Of a DNA stretch of 64,000 nt, positions 34,901 to 47,992 are shown piece by piece. The notes beneath the pieces were generated by a model. It saw only the letters and a program-made list of their open reading frames with translations. It ran no database searches and was not told where the DNA came from. This DNA is from Brachionus plicatilis (lineage: Eukaryota; Rotifera; Eurotatoria; Ploima; Brachionidae): the NCBI GenBank assembly GCA_010279815.1, contig QEOQ01000694.1:33592-97591 (forward strand), read 5' to 3'. The translations under genes were made by a program, and so were the position numbers. Within the stretch, counting starts at the first letter, position 1. Each line of letters starts with the position of its first letter.

Positions 34901-37900
34901 TTATCGTTTTAGGTAAAGCTCTAGTCTATAGAAAAGCAATTTTTTTCAATTGATTTATTAACAATTTAATTTATTTTAATAATTTTGTACGAAAAGTCAA
35001 CGACATAGTTTTTTAGGTGTTTCTTTAATTAATTAGCCAACACTATACTTTGGAGCGAAGATATTGAAATTTCTCTTGTTATTTTAGTTGCTGAATTTTT
35101 AGGACTATCCATTAACAAAATTTTAATTTAAATTTAATTAGAATTTTTAAAAATAGACCAAGTTGAATGTAAGGACATGTAGATGCTGTGTTTCATCAAG
35201 CATGGATATAGTCTCTCTATTAACTAAATTTTTAGAACGAGATAATTTTAAGGGTGGTAAACAAATGAATTTAGAAATTTTATAGTCAAATTTAATTTAA
35301 AAAGATTTGGTGTCCCAAATGATTTGGCTTATTGTTTGAGTTTAATTTTAGCAAGACTTGTCTAAAAAACTAGCAATTACAAAAAAAATATGAAATGAAA
35401 TCGTTCTAACTTTGGTTGGTTTAAATTCTTAAAAGCCATAAAAATTTTGTTTGTTCAAATTTTCTCTTCCTCCATTTCAAATGAAATAATAATAAATATA
35501 TTAATAAAAAAACTTGTTCTCAATTTGTTGTTTACTGCTTGTTCATCAAATGCATATATTTTAAGTCTATTTTTTAAATTTTTTAAATTTTGTCAGTTCT
35601 TGGAGAAATTTTGTAATTTATTGTATTTAAATAAATAAATAAAACATAAATTTGTTTCCACATATGAGTTATTTGTTTGCTTTGAGAGAAAACAAAATTT
35701 CAAGCTCTTGTTTTTCTTTTGTTTAAGCGACTATTAACGATTTTTTTCCTCATTCACTCACTTAAAATTTTAAATCTTTTCAATTTTGAGTTAATTGATT
35801 TTATAAATTAGAAAAAACTCCACTATTAGTCTAGTTTAGTAATTTAAAATAGGTAAATCAAGTATGGTCAGTAGTATTCAAATGTGAATTTGAACATGAA
35901 TTTTTTTTTAAAACAATTTCCATTACTGAAGCGACTCAATTGACCATTCGATAAGGTTCATGCATTTAGTGCATTTCAGAAATTTGCTGGCTGCAGCTGC
36001 TTTCACAAAATTAAACAGTTATCAACTAAAAACTGATCTAATGGTGAAACAATTTATTAAAAATTAAAGGAAAAAAAATTTAAAATTTCGATTCAATTGA
36101 CTTCAATAATAAATTTGTCTTTCCAGATGGTTTTTGGTAGATTAATTAGAATTCATAATGCATTCAATCAAATTATTGCGTTAAAATTTGAGTTCATAGA
36201 TTTGATTTTAATTAGATTTGTTAAACCAAATTTAAAATATTAAAAGTAATTTATTGACCTATGGAAAATTTTTAAATTAAAGAAAATATTTTTTATGTTG
36301 AACAAATTAATATTTTTTGGTATTTTAGAATTAGTTAAGGTTATAAACTAGTTAGATTTATAACGCTTCTTAAAAGAATTTCAACGAGTACTTAGAATTA
36401 AAGTTAAATCGTAAACAACTAAAATAAATTTTCGTTTATTAAATTTAGACGCTGATCGATTTATAGAATTTTTGATTACATATTTATCGGAGATAATTCA
36501 GATTATCTTATAAATTAAATTTCAATAAGATTTAATTAAAAAAGAAGATAGAGAAAAAAAATGATAGTAGTTTTAAACAATTTATGAAATAGCTTTCTGC
36601 AAATTGATTGCTTTTCTTTTTCTTTGATTTAAGCTTTAGAAGTTTTTATCTACAAAACTTGGTTCGTTGGCAAGCCGTTTATACCATTTTTTAAGCAATC
36701 GGTGAAAATAAATAATGAAAAATTTTGATTTCATTGAATATGCTACCATTTAAATAAATAGGCATGCTAATGGATCCGAATAAAAAATGCTCATTATAAT
36801 GAATGTTTGGCAACTAAATACATTCTCATCAAAAGAAATATTTTATTTTCAGTTTTTTTAACAAAAGACGATTAATTAAACGATATTAAATAAAAATTTT
36901 CTTTTATTTGAATATTAGCTTTTTTAAACAGAGTATCTACAAAAAACCAAAAATTTAAATTAATTTTTTTTAATTAATCAAGTTAATTTTTGATTGTCAT
37001 TTTTTCAAGTGGTTTTAGATAAATAATAAATTGAATTTTCTATTTAAAAATCAAGAATGTAATCTTAAACATAAAATCAATTTCAAACATTTTTTTCTAT
37101 TTCAGATACTATAAATAAATTTGTTTGTAAATTTTCAATGATATTTTTTTTGTCATGCAGAAACAGGCTTAAAAATTTTCAAAAATTATTTCCAAAAATC
37201 AAATTCAATTTTTTTAACAAACTAGGGAATACGGTTAGATATTATTGATTTAGTTAATGCTAATTTTGTGAAAGGGGAAAACTATTTTGAAAAGATATCT
37301 AATTTTTTTACGGTCATCGCTCGTCGGATTTAGCTAAAATTAGTTCATTAGATTGAGTTAAAATTTTTTAGACTAAAATTCTTCATTTTAAGTCTGATAA
37401 AGCTCTAATCTTGATCAAGAACATATTTAAGATTTGAACAGATAAAAAAGTAGTTCAATTGAATATTGGAATTTTTTCAACTAATTGTAATTAAAATTAT
37501 GTAGGCCTTTCGAATTAATTACAAACTAACAAATTATTGAGTAAGGTATTTTACAGTTTAATTCACCTTAAAAATTTGGTTACGCATCGATAGTGCATTT
37601 TGCATGCAACGCCATCATTTAAATTTATAATGCTTTTGTATTATTTTTTATTTTGAATTAAATTAATTTAAATAGGAAAAAAATATCTCTATTTTTTCGA
37701 AATGATTTGAAAGTTTTTGTTGAATAAAATATATCAAAAAGAAATTAAGCGACACATTTGTTATGAATAAAAAATACCAATAATAAAAAAGAATCTATTA
37801 AAATTGATTATAATTGTTGAAGGAAAAAGAGATAATCAAATATTAAATTCGAATCAAATCAATGCAGCAGTCTTACGCTCAAGGCTAAGGATTTATTTAA

Positions 37901-39539
37901 GTCAATTTAGATACAAATTTAAGTTCTTAATAAATTATTTTTATAAAATAATCTCTTTTTTTGCAGATTGGATCCAAAGGCTCAAATTATAATCGGTTAA
38001 TTAAAGTATTTATTTTAAGTAATTATTTAATTTCATCCCTAAGGAAGCTAGAAAGCCTAAATAAAAAATATTTCATTATAAATATGAAATAATCAATTTC
38101 TAATTAGCATTAAGATAAAGTTGAAAATTAATGTTATCATCATCAAGGTATTGTAAAAATTAGATACTTTTAAATGAAACTTTATTTTATTATTTTATTC
38201 TCAGTCATAAGAATTAATTTTATACTCTTTTTTGAAGAATCATAATTTAACAAAATGATTGATGTGTTTTTGTAAAATTTAATTGCCCTGTTTCTTTTTT
38301 AGTTTTTTTTTTCTATAGCTGCTTCATCTAATCGATTTTAAATTTTCGAAAAACAAAATATTTTAAAAATATTATACAACCAAGCATTGTTCATTTTATT
38401 TCTTCTGCTTAATATGAACTCACACGACTCGCTTGCTTGTTAAATACAAATCAAACAATTTTATCTAATATTTATATGTTGAATTAAAAATTACATTACC
38501 ATAGAGGATTCAAGCTCTGTTTTTTTTTTGGTGCTTATTAATTAAAAAGCATATAATGCCAGTTTTATCAAGAACATAAAAATAGATTTTATTACACAAT
38601 TAAAATTCACATAATGGAATCAATATTAGTAGAACTTCTTAATTTTTGCTCTTCCCTGCATCTACAAGTTTAAATATTTATACATGGCGAATAAGTTTGG
38701 ATAATGCATAAGGAAATGAGAGTAGAGGTATTTAGAAAATTTCAACTATTCATTTGTATCAGTATTTATTTTATTCTCTAACTTGAGCAATTGCTTTTCA
38801 TACAAACATTTGTTCGATAGATATTTTCTAATTTTTACAGACATTCATGGCGTGAATTTATTCCATTTTTAGTAACTTTAATATCAAATAATAATAAAAA
38901 ATTATTCTTTCTTAAGTACTTTAATTTTTTATTGTAGTATTAAATAAAAAATTTTCATGGGATTTAGTTTTTTCTTTTTTTATTCTTTTGGTAAATGCTC
39001 GTAATTTTAGACTAGCAATATGTTTTATTTGCCTGGAGTATTGGGTTTCAGTCATTAAAATAATTAGAATGTTTTCTTGGCTTTATGCAATTCAATATTA
39101 GAAAGATATTTAAGGTTTTTTTCGTCGTTCAAATTCGCAGCTAAGCCAGTTGACAAAGTCGTTTAAGCTTATTAAAATTTTTCTTGTCTAGCTTTTATAT
39201 TAGTTTCTAGTGATTGATAACATGACATTAGTTCAGTATTGAATATTTTGAAACTTTATTCTAGCTTAACTAACCGATGTTAAAATCTATTTTAGATCAT
39301 TTATCTAAATTTAAATATAAAGTTTAGATCATCTTTGCGTTTCAATTAAATTTCTAGCTATCTAATTTTAAATAGTTTTATGACTATTCTCGTCTAAATC
39401 TAATATAAAGTTTATTTATTTTTTAATAGAGTTAATTATTGAAAATAGTTAGGTCTTATCTGAAAGCTTAAAATTTTAAAGTTTGTTTCGTTATTTTTCA
39501 AATTTAAAAAGGATAATAAAAAAAATTTAAGGGCAACTA
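31933..39539. other. Gene-poor AT-rich region
   Basis: No protein gene supported. At 34125-34185 a typical acceptor (TTTCTAG) is followed by a GC-richer segment that reads GAFTSQDAKRSIRSK then a stop after 22 codons, and about 34003-34100 is similarly open; these could be exons of an unrecognised gene or relics. The rest is A/T-rich with short runs only. Confidence 0.35.
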
Positions 39540-39622
39540 GTTGTGATGGGATGTGTTTGGAACTTTCTTGCTTTCTACAGAATAAAACACGATCCACTAA
39601 GCCACGGTGCCACACTGTTCTA
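39540..39622 (-). repeat. tRNA-like sequence, possible SINE head
   Basis: On the minus strand the segment reads GGCACCG, then TGGCTTAGTGGATCG, a good RNA polymerase III A-box, and about 35 bp later AAGTTCCAAACAC, a degraded B-box. The pieces are placed as in a tRNA, but the acceptor stem does not close, so it is a tRNA-derived repeat or tRNA pseudogene and not a functional tRNA. Confidence 0.35.
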
Positions 39623-39892
39623 GACAGCTTTTAGATATGTGCTTTAATGTTACATACTAATAATTATTATTTAAAATAATTGATTAGAAAAATAAATTTC
39701 ATCAATATTTAAAACTTTAATTTTTTAAATCCAAAAAAATTGTAACTTTTTCCATGGATAGACAATGAGATTTAACTATTAAAAAAACTTTTTACTTTTT
39801 GTTCTTTTTGTACTTTTTCTAAATTCAAATTTATTTGAACCTGTTCCTTTATGTACTTTGTCAATATTTTAATAATTATATAAAATATTAAA

Positions 39893-39972
39893 CCGGGTCC
39901 GGGGCGGAGTCCTGATTTAGGGATTCGGGAATGTAATTTAATCCCCACAGCATTATTACTACTACTGCTACT
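39893..39972 (+). repeat. GC-richer repeat remnant with (ACT)n tail
   Basis: A GC-rich island (GGTCCGGGGCGGAGTCC) ends in a run of ACT trinucleotides. The tail resembles that of the retrotransposon 3' end at 12.4 kb, which suggests another retroelement 3' end on the + strand. Confidence 0.35.
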
Positions 39973-42900
39973 AAAATCTTTATTTCAAATACGAAAAAGA
40001 ACATAAATTGCAAAAAGGAACAAGGCCAAATAAATTAAATTTTATAAAAAGTAAAAAAGGTACCGAAAGGATTTTTACTTTTTAATATTCTCATTGTCTA
40101 TACTTCACTTTTTCTTATTCTATTTGATTTTTTGGTATCATATGTTTTTTAAGCACGAGATAGAAAGGAAGGAATTATTTTTTGAACAAAAATAAAATAG
40201 ACAAAAAAACAAATTAAATTTTCTTATTTTATTTTAAAAAATTGAATATTTTAAATTACATGCTTTTGTTGCTTAGTTGTAGCTAAAATATAACTATGAA
40301 TCTTCTTTTTTGAAATTGTAGATGGCTTATACTTTAAATATAAATGATTCACTTCAATGTCTCCACTTGTTCTTTATTATTATTATTCATTTTCGTTTTC
40401 TTTTGTTTGTTAACAGGAATATCATAATAATAGTACATTTTTCAAAAAAACTGAATTTTTTAATAGTAAAAGAAAACGATTTTTAATTATTTTATTAGTA
40501 ATATTCTAGATTTACGTACACAGCCAAAAGATGCCCAAAAGCAACTACACTACTAGGTGTTAAACGAATAGGAGAAGTTTTAAAAAGACTTGTGTAATTC
40601 TAGATGTAAACAGTGCTTTTATGAAAAATGAATTACTTTTTTTTTATTTTAATAATTAACTACAATTCAATATATTGCTTAAATAGATACTTAAAAAATA
40701 AAAAAGTAAAACAATTTTATTGTTTTATTTTTCAAATTAACTGGTCACTCAGTAGTTTGATAAAATTACAGAAATTTAACTGAATTTTAGATTTGTTTGT
40801 TAATTTAAGGAATAAACTAAAACTAAATAAAGGATTAAATTTTTTTCAGAATTTCTTAACTCAAATTTGAGAAATTTTGAGAAATTAATAAAAGAATTTT
40901 TGTTTGATATTGGAAAAAAATTATTAATTAATCAAGCTAGTTTCACCAGCCATTTATTTAAGCTTTATTTCTATTTATTCTCAGTTATTATGTTTATGAT
41001 AGGTAAACAATCTTAGCTTGAATTTAAATCGGATCCTGACCGAATTACGTAAACAGTATCATTAGTTACTTGCATATCAACCAGTTTTTGGGTTGAGTCC
41101 GAGGAATGATTTATTATTATTAATTATTGCAGATAAAAGTTAAGCGTCGGGGCATTCTTAATCATTTCCATTAATCAGTAGCACCACTACTGCTAGTATG
41201 ATATTATCAGCCAAAGTACCATTAAATCAAAATAAATAACTTAACAGATAGCTGAAAAATTTTTCATAAGTCGAGTGTTTATTTTAAGAGAGGAAAATAC
41301 TTTTAATTGATTGATTTTTTATTTCGGTTAAAATTATAGTATTATGCAATATAGAACTATTGAAATTGCCAAGATTTTGATATTTGTGCCTAAAAAATAA
41401 AGTTGTTATTTTTTGCTATCAAAATCAAGAGCCTGGTATGTGAGTAAGCCGATGTGTTGGTATGCATACGTATGTATATTTGTTTTTTTAATAAACGGTT
41501 TTTGATTTTTATTTTATATTATTTAATAACAAAATTCTATTAATTCCATTCGAAATACTTAACTTGCAAAAAGGTAATACAAATATTTTTACAAATGAAA
41601 ATTTCTTAAATTTGCCTTTTATATTTCAACTTAATTTAAATCCAAACTACTAAACAAAGAATAAGCATAAAGGTCTCTTAATCTCACTAAAATTCTATAT
41701 TCTCCTTAAACTAGATTTAGTCATTTAAAAGGTTACGTAATAAATTTTTGTTTTACGATTCGAAATTTAAAATTAATATTATATACGAACTTTTTTTTTA
41801 CTTTCATCACCCTTTTCATGATTCAATTTTGATCTTAAGCGACTATTCCGTTCTGTATTATCTTTGATAAACATGATTTAACTTATTTGCTTGCATGACT
41901 ATGGCGAAAAGGGAAAAAATGAATCAAAAGTGACAATTTTTGAATAAAATATTTGGTCAAATTATCAAAAAAAAATTAGTCAAAGCATCCATACTCATTT
42001 AATCATGAATCACTACCCAAAATTTTTTTCTTTTAGAGTAAGAGTTAGAAACCAAACAATTTTTGACTTTTATTTTAATTAAAATTAATTTTATAATAGA
42101 TTTTTTTGTAAAATTTAAGCATGGTATTTTTTTTTTAAAAAATCTTTTTATTTTTTTAAATTTATATAGGTGAAGTGTTTTGTAAGAAAGTTTTTTCGAT
42201 ACCTAAATAATTGATAAATATTTTTCTAATACTGATTTATTCATTAATAGTGTAAAACAGGTTTTTATAAACTCAGCTACATAAAAAGCAATAGGGTTAA
42301 GATAATTTAAAAGAAAGTTTCATTTTCGAATTGTATTTTTATGCATTGACCATGTTTTGTGGCCAAAAAATGATTAGATCAAATAATTATTTTTGATAGA
42401 CTCCCTCAAGCTGGATTGACATAGCATAACAAACAAATATAAAGATATCAGTTGATGAAGACATAATTAGTTTTCTCGGTAAGGTGCAATGGATTTGTTT
42501 TGAGCGCTACTAGCCGATAAATATCCATGACTAGGACGACTTAAGGCTAAGAATAGAAAATAATTAAATTTTCTCTAATTTTTGTTCGAGGTAAATTTAA
42601 AAAAATCGATTTTTTAATTTCAATCTCAATCTTGTTGATTAAACAGCTTTGATTCAAAATGAATTTATGTCAACAAGTTTGTTTGTGTGATAGGACTTAA
42701 ATTTAGGTGTCTAATTTTAATATTAATGCGGCTTAATAAAATAATAAATTGCTATTAATTTAATAGAATTTATATCTTAGTGTAAACAAGGAATTTCAAT
42801 TTTTTATAATTCACTATTCAAGTCCTATGATTATAATTATTTCAGATCATTTTGACAATTTTTTTATTATTTCTATTTTTCAAAAAGAAATCTAAAAATT

Positions 42901-45108
42901 TGCAAATTATGCATATCAATTTCCAAGAGAGTATTGGATCATTTCAGCAAATTTCCATTTTAATAGCTTTTTATCACGTGCTTTTGAGCTATTTTTTTAG
43001 AATTCTGTCAAGAACTTTATCTTTTTAAATTAATGACTGTGCTTAGTGCAAAACCGCTTAATCATAAATTAGGCTAATTTATCTTTTTCAGTCATTCCTC
43101 AATTTTGTTCCTTAAGATTTCATGATATAGCTGAGATTAAATGAACATTTAAATATTTCCATATAAAATAGAAACCAAATGCCTTTTCAGTTTTTTATTT
43201 TATTTTAAATTCATCCATTGGATAAAAAATTTGTCTCAGAGAGTTGGATTTAAATCTTTTAACAGAACCATTTAGTCTTTTTAATTATGAACATCAAGAA
43301 ATTACTCAAGAAATTGTTGTACTAATTTATTGATTTTACATATGTGCTTGATTCATTTAAATAATATTTTTTCTAATGTTTTGAGCATTTTGCCAAATTA
43401 AAAGTAATGAGAAAGCTTTTTGATATTTTGCTTTTTGTTTATTTTATCAAAATAAAAAAAAAACATTGTTTCATTACTAATAGGAGAATTAAATAATTCA
43501 GTTTACATGGCGTATAAAATAAAAAACAAAGAGAATAATTTCTTAATAAATTTTTGAAAATGGGTCTTAATTTTAAGAAAATTTGAGTAAATTTCAAACT
43601 AAATTTAGATCTGAGATATCTATTTTTTAATACAAAAAATTAATTTAAGTATGTGATTCTTTAATTCAATTAGTTTGAAGAAAATGTTTTTTTTTTAAAG
43701 CCATTTATTTAAAAAAAAACATAATAGAGTTTTTTTCAATTTCATCTAAAGCTCCATTCAATTTTTTTTATTTTCTTTTTGCGTAATGAATATTTATTGA
43801 CACCATTGTAAATGTATCCAAAAGCAAATAAATACCATCATTCTATGCTATAAATTCTATTCTTGGTATTCATTTGTAAAATTTTATTTAAATTTTTACA
43901 CTTCAAGCTCGAAGAAAATGCAAATATTTAATCAAGCGAACTGTAGTACAATCAAAATATTTTACCTTGTTTCAAGCTAAATTCAATAAAGTTTACTTTT
44001 TATTACTTTTTTTCGTGTGTTATTAATAATTAATATTCCGAATACAACAAGATAAAGCTCATAATCCCAAAACTAATAAAAATAATCGTTTTCCCTGAAA
44101 ACAAATTAGATAATTATTTTTTTTCTAATTTTTAGTGTATTTTTCCCCCCAGAAAAATAATTAAAAAAAATAAATAGTCGTTTTAAATGTTTAACTTTTA
44201 TAGTCTTTTAAATTAAATTAGCATTAGCAATACAAAATTTAGTATAAATTTTCTTTTTCAAAAATCAATTTTCTAAAAAAATTTTTAAAAATTTCAAGAA
44301 TCAAAGAACTGAGCCAATTAATAATAGGCTTTGTTTAATTAGAAACAAAGGTTATCTTAATCAATCAATGTTACGTAACTGAAAGGATTTATTATTGCCG
44401 AATTAAACCTTAAATAAAAATAACTCTTGGAAAGAAGCTCAAAAAATTAAAGGATGATTGCATTTATCTATTTCAAAATTATTTTCCCAAGATTAGTTTT
44501 TATGATGATTATAAAAATATTACATTATGGGCGCTTTGTGAATTTTTAAGCCAATCTTTTATTTTTTAAATCGTTTTTTTATTTTTATTATTTTTTTTAA
44601 AGCTTATGAGGCAATTTTGTTTATATAAATAAATAAATTATAAGTAATAAATAGAGGGAACGATCCCACTTTAACCATTATAGCTAATTAAATTTTAGTT
44701 ATAACTTTTCCTAAGAGAAATGAATCACTTGTTAAAAAGTAATATCTAAGCATTAATTATATGAAGGTGTTATTAAGAAATTTTTTTAATATATATTCAA
44801 ATAAACTTTCAGACAATACAAGTGATTAAATGAAATAAAATAGGTAGAGAAGTACAGACAATTAAATCGACTAAGACGTGATGATGAAAAAAATTTATAT
44901 TAGTGTGAATTTTAATATGTTTAGATTAAAAACCAGAGAAGAGATCAATAAATTTCAAAAATAGAGCGATTGAGTTTATTTGAAAAATCTCTTCTAATTA
45001 AATAATTGAATGGTGTTGAATTGAATTTATAAAAAAATAAAAAAGGTAAACATATTTGAATATAATTTGAAAATAATCAAATGAAAAAAATGTATCTAAG
45101 ATCATAAG
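39973..45108. other. Gene-poor AT-rich region upstream of the AHNAK-like gene
   Basis: No gene seen. About 41030-41200 is GC-richer with an ATT-repeat run (41110-41125) and is probably a repeat relic. Immediately before the 45109 start there is a short upstream open frame (45081-45107, eight codons and stop) that would precede the main ATG if it is in the mRNA. Confidence 0.4.
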
Positions 45109-47088
45109 ATGTTATCAGAAACACAAGAAATTCGAAAAAGACCTTTTTCCGTTAACGATATAAATAGAAGGACAAGAGAGGTAAAAATTTACAATACAAC
45201 TACGATAACGACAACTTCGACATCCACAGCAACAGACTCAATCGTCAAATCAACTGATATGTACAATTCAGATAATTATGGTTCATTTGCACAGCGAAAT
45301 GATTGCAGAAGTAAATCGGCACAAGGAGTAATAAATGTAAATCGTGAATATAAAAATGATGATACATGTTATGCAAATATAACAACGAATACATCGATTT
45401 CACTGCCTATAAAAAGAAAAATAAGATTTATCTATGGAGAAAATCAGCAAGAAAATCAGCAACAAATAAAGGGCGCTACAAACGAAAATAAAAGCAATCA
45501 ACAGGCAAGCGAAAAAACAAACTGCGACTGTGAAGAAAATTTCTCAAAATTTCCCTACGAAAAGAAAGAAGATAATATGAATGAAGAGTACGATAATTTT
45601 GATTTTAGAAAAAATTGTAGTATGAAAGTAAAGGATGTAGAAGTAGAATGTGAAATAGATGAAGATCCAGCGATATTTGAGGGATCTGAAGGCTATGTAA
45701 AGAAATTAATAAATAAAATACAACAACAATACAAAAATCCAGAAACTGTACACATAAAAATCACAAGGAGACAAAAACCAAAAATGATCGATGAAAATGA
45801 TGGAAAAGAGCATGCACAAGTGGTAAAAAAAGAATATTACACGATCAAAAACCTAAGAAGACAAAAGAAGAGTTCGAGTATAAGTTCCTTCATAGATCAA
45901 ACAAATATTCCCTACATTGACGAAGAATCCTTAAACGAGTCGAGAAATAGTTGGTACAAGAATAAAATAAATGAAAATTATATAATAGAAAAGCATGAAA
46001 TTTATAATCAAGATAAAAAAGAAGATTTAAAAATAAAGGATGGAATAAAAGGATTCTTCAAGGGAATCGGAGGAAAGATCAAGGCACCAGATGTTCATAT
46101 ACCAGACGTTAGTGTTTCAGGACCAGATATTAATCTACCGAAATTTAAAGGACCGAAATTCGAAGGTCCTGATGTTAACATCAAGGGTCCAAAAGTGGAT
46201 GTACCTGACGTTTCTATAGATACTCGTTTAATTAATCCTTCAAAATCCGTTATTAGTCCTATTTTTAATTCAATCATTCCAGATATTTATGCCGAGTCTA
46301 ATTATTCTGTTGATGAAGATCTAAAAGATTATTTTTATGGAATTGATCTTCCGATGACCATTGTTAATCATGATTGGTATTGGTCTCCTCATAATATTGT
46401 TCATTCTTCATTGGAAAAGCATCATTTTCAAACATCATTAGCCGCTGACAATGATTTGTATCCTTTTGGAAAGTATTTTGTTGCCAACCAAACTTCTAAA
46501 TCGTCGCAAATTCCTTTTTCTTCACTAAATCTCGATTTCGAATTTCATAAAGCTAAAATCCGTCTTGATTCTGTGGATCCTCCTTCGAACCCTCCCGGTG
46601 AAAGTTCTCCTTTAAATGAAATTTCAACAGCTTCATTTACCGACATCAAATCTACAAAGACTTCTAAACTCCGTCATCAGTCTTCATCATCGGTAAATAA
46701 GCCTGAAAAAAAATCATCATTATTTTCTGCTAAATCTTTTCGTTCTTTGTCTGTTGACGCCCATCCAAGAGCTGACTCCTCTCAGCCTCGTAAAGTTTGC
46801 CTTCAAACCATCCCTGGTTTTGATGGACTTGGTATCCATATCGCGTGTGACAGAAAATCACGTTGTTCTTCCTACATTTATGAAATTGAATCAAATAGTC
46901 CAGGTGCTAAAGCAGGATTGAAAGAAAAAGAATTTATTTTGGAGATTAATGATGAAGATGTGGTTTTTCTTGATTTCGATCAATTAATAAAAAAAATTCA
47001 GACACTTATAAAAGAAAGCAGCCTTTCACTCACTGTTGGAAACGAGAAAGCCTTTAAGAAATGGGTCAAAAATCACAAGAAAAAATGA
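45109..47088 (+). CDS. AHNAK-like / PDZ-domain protein, intronless
   Basis: A 659-residue single exon. Residues 1-305 are hydrophilic, rich in Lys, Glu, Asn and Thr, without a recognised domain. Residues about 310-372 form an AHNAK-type region, with GPD/GPK/PDV units such as GPDINLPKFKGPKFEGPDVN. Residues about 560-645 form a PDZ domain: the carboxylate-binding loop is GLGI, followed by IYEIESNSPGAKAGLKEKEFILEIN, the classic PDZ core. AHNAK proteins of animals combine a PDZ domain with long GPD repeats, there with the PDZ at the N-terminus; here the order is reversed and the repeat region is short. A cytoskeletal or membrane scaffold role is inferred from the family. The coding strand is purine-rich up to about 46200 and then turns T-rich for the rest, as if two segments of different origin were joined. 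AATAAA lies at 47183-47188. Confidence 0.82.
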   Translation: MLSETQEIRKRPFSVNDINRRTREVKIYNTTTITTTSTSTATDSIVKSTDMYNSDNYGSFAQRNDCRSKSAQGVINVNREYKNDDTCYANITTNTSISLPIKRKIRFIYGENQQENQQQIKGATNENKSNQQASEKTNCDCEENFSKFPYEKKEDNMNEEYDNFDFRKNCSMKVKDVEVECEIDEDPAIFEGSEGYVKKLINKIQQQYKNPETVHIKITRRQKPKMIDENDGKEHAQVVKKEYYTIKNLRRQKKSSSISSFIDQTNIPYIDEESLNESRNSWYKNKINENYIIEKHEIYNQDKKEDLKIKDGIKGFFKGIGGKIKAPDVHIPDVSVSGPDINLPKFKGPKFEGPDVNIKGPKVDVPDVSIDTRLINPSKSVISPIFNSIIPDIYAESNYSVDEDLKDYFYGIDLPMTIVNHDWYWSPHNIVHSSLEKHHFQTSLAADNDLYPFGKYFVANQTSKSSQIPFSSLNLDFEFHKAKIRLDSVDPPSNPPGESSPLNEISTASFTDIKSTKTSKLRHQSSSSVNKPEKKSSLFSAKSFRSLSVDAHPRADSSQPRKVCLQTIPGFDGLGIHIACDRKSRCSSYIYEIESNSPGAKAGLKEKEFILEINDEDVVFLDFDQLIKKIQTLIKESSLSLTVGNEKAFKKWVKNHKKK

Positions 47089-47992
47089 ATTCAACTTTTA
47101 TTCAACAACAGTTCTCTGATTGTTTATTTTGTTATTTTTCTTCAGAATCGAACTTTTTTAAATTTTTATTCAAAATTCAGAAAATAAATAACTTTCTATT
47201 AGATTAGATTAGTTCATTTTATAAGACTGATAACTAAGACTTCAGAATGATTTTTATTTTTTTTTGCAAATATTTCAAGTCATTAATTTTTATATTAAGA
47301 AGTTTTTATTCATTTTTGAATATTTTACTTCTTTTATTGCAACAAAAATTATTTAAAACTTATGTTTTAAACTAATATTGAGATAGTTCTCGTTTGAGCT
47401 TAGTTTAACGAGAAACGAGATAAAAAACCTTGTAAAGTCTAATTTATAATTTACCATTGCTGTTTGAATCCTCTTTTTCTGATCCTTTGCTTTTTTTGCA
47501 CATGATAAAATCATAAAAGGTCTATTTTGCAGGTCTTGTTTTAAATGTAAATATGATTTTCAAAATTTCAACTTAATTTGTAAATTGAATTTTGAAAAAT
47601 TTATAATCCTTTATTTTTTATTCGGTTTTTCTTAGCTTATTAGCAATTAGTTTTCGGCTTCTGAAATAGATAATTTATAGTTGAAATTGGGTTTAAAAAA
47701 TAGATTGAGTTAAATTTTATTTTATTTTTAAATTTAAACATCAATAAATAAAATCTGAAAATTTTTTTTTTTTAATTACTTTTTTTAACATTATTAAAAA
47801 AAAAAATTTTAAATTCATTTTTTTTAAACTAAAAATTAAACATGAATTTATTAAAATTAACATATTGTTTGATCTGGTTCAAAAGGTATGAATATAATGC
47901 ATATTAAACTTAGATTTTAAAATTATTATGTATACACATAATTCTAACATTTGAATAAATTCAAATTAAATATTTTTTACTTGAGAAAAAAA
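47089..47992. other. Intergenic between AHNAK-like gene and NOL9
   Basis: AT-rich, with the 3' end of the AHNAK-like gene (poly(A) signal near 47183). Nothing else seen. Confidence 0.5.

Noticed and set aside
46095..46277. Minus-strand open frame over the AHNAK-like repeats
   Set aside because: Antisense shadow of the repeat; no independent support.
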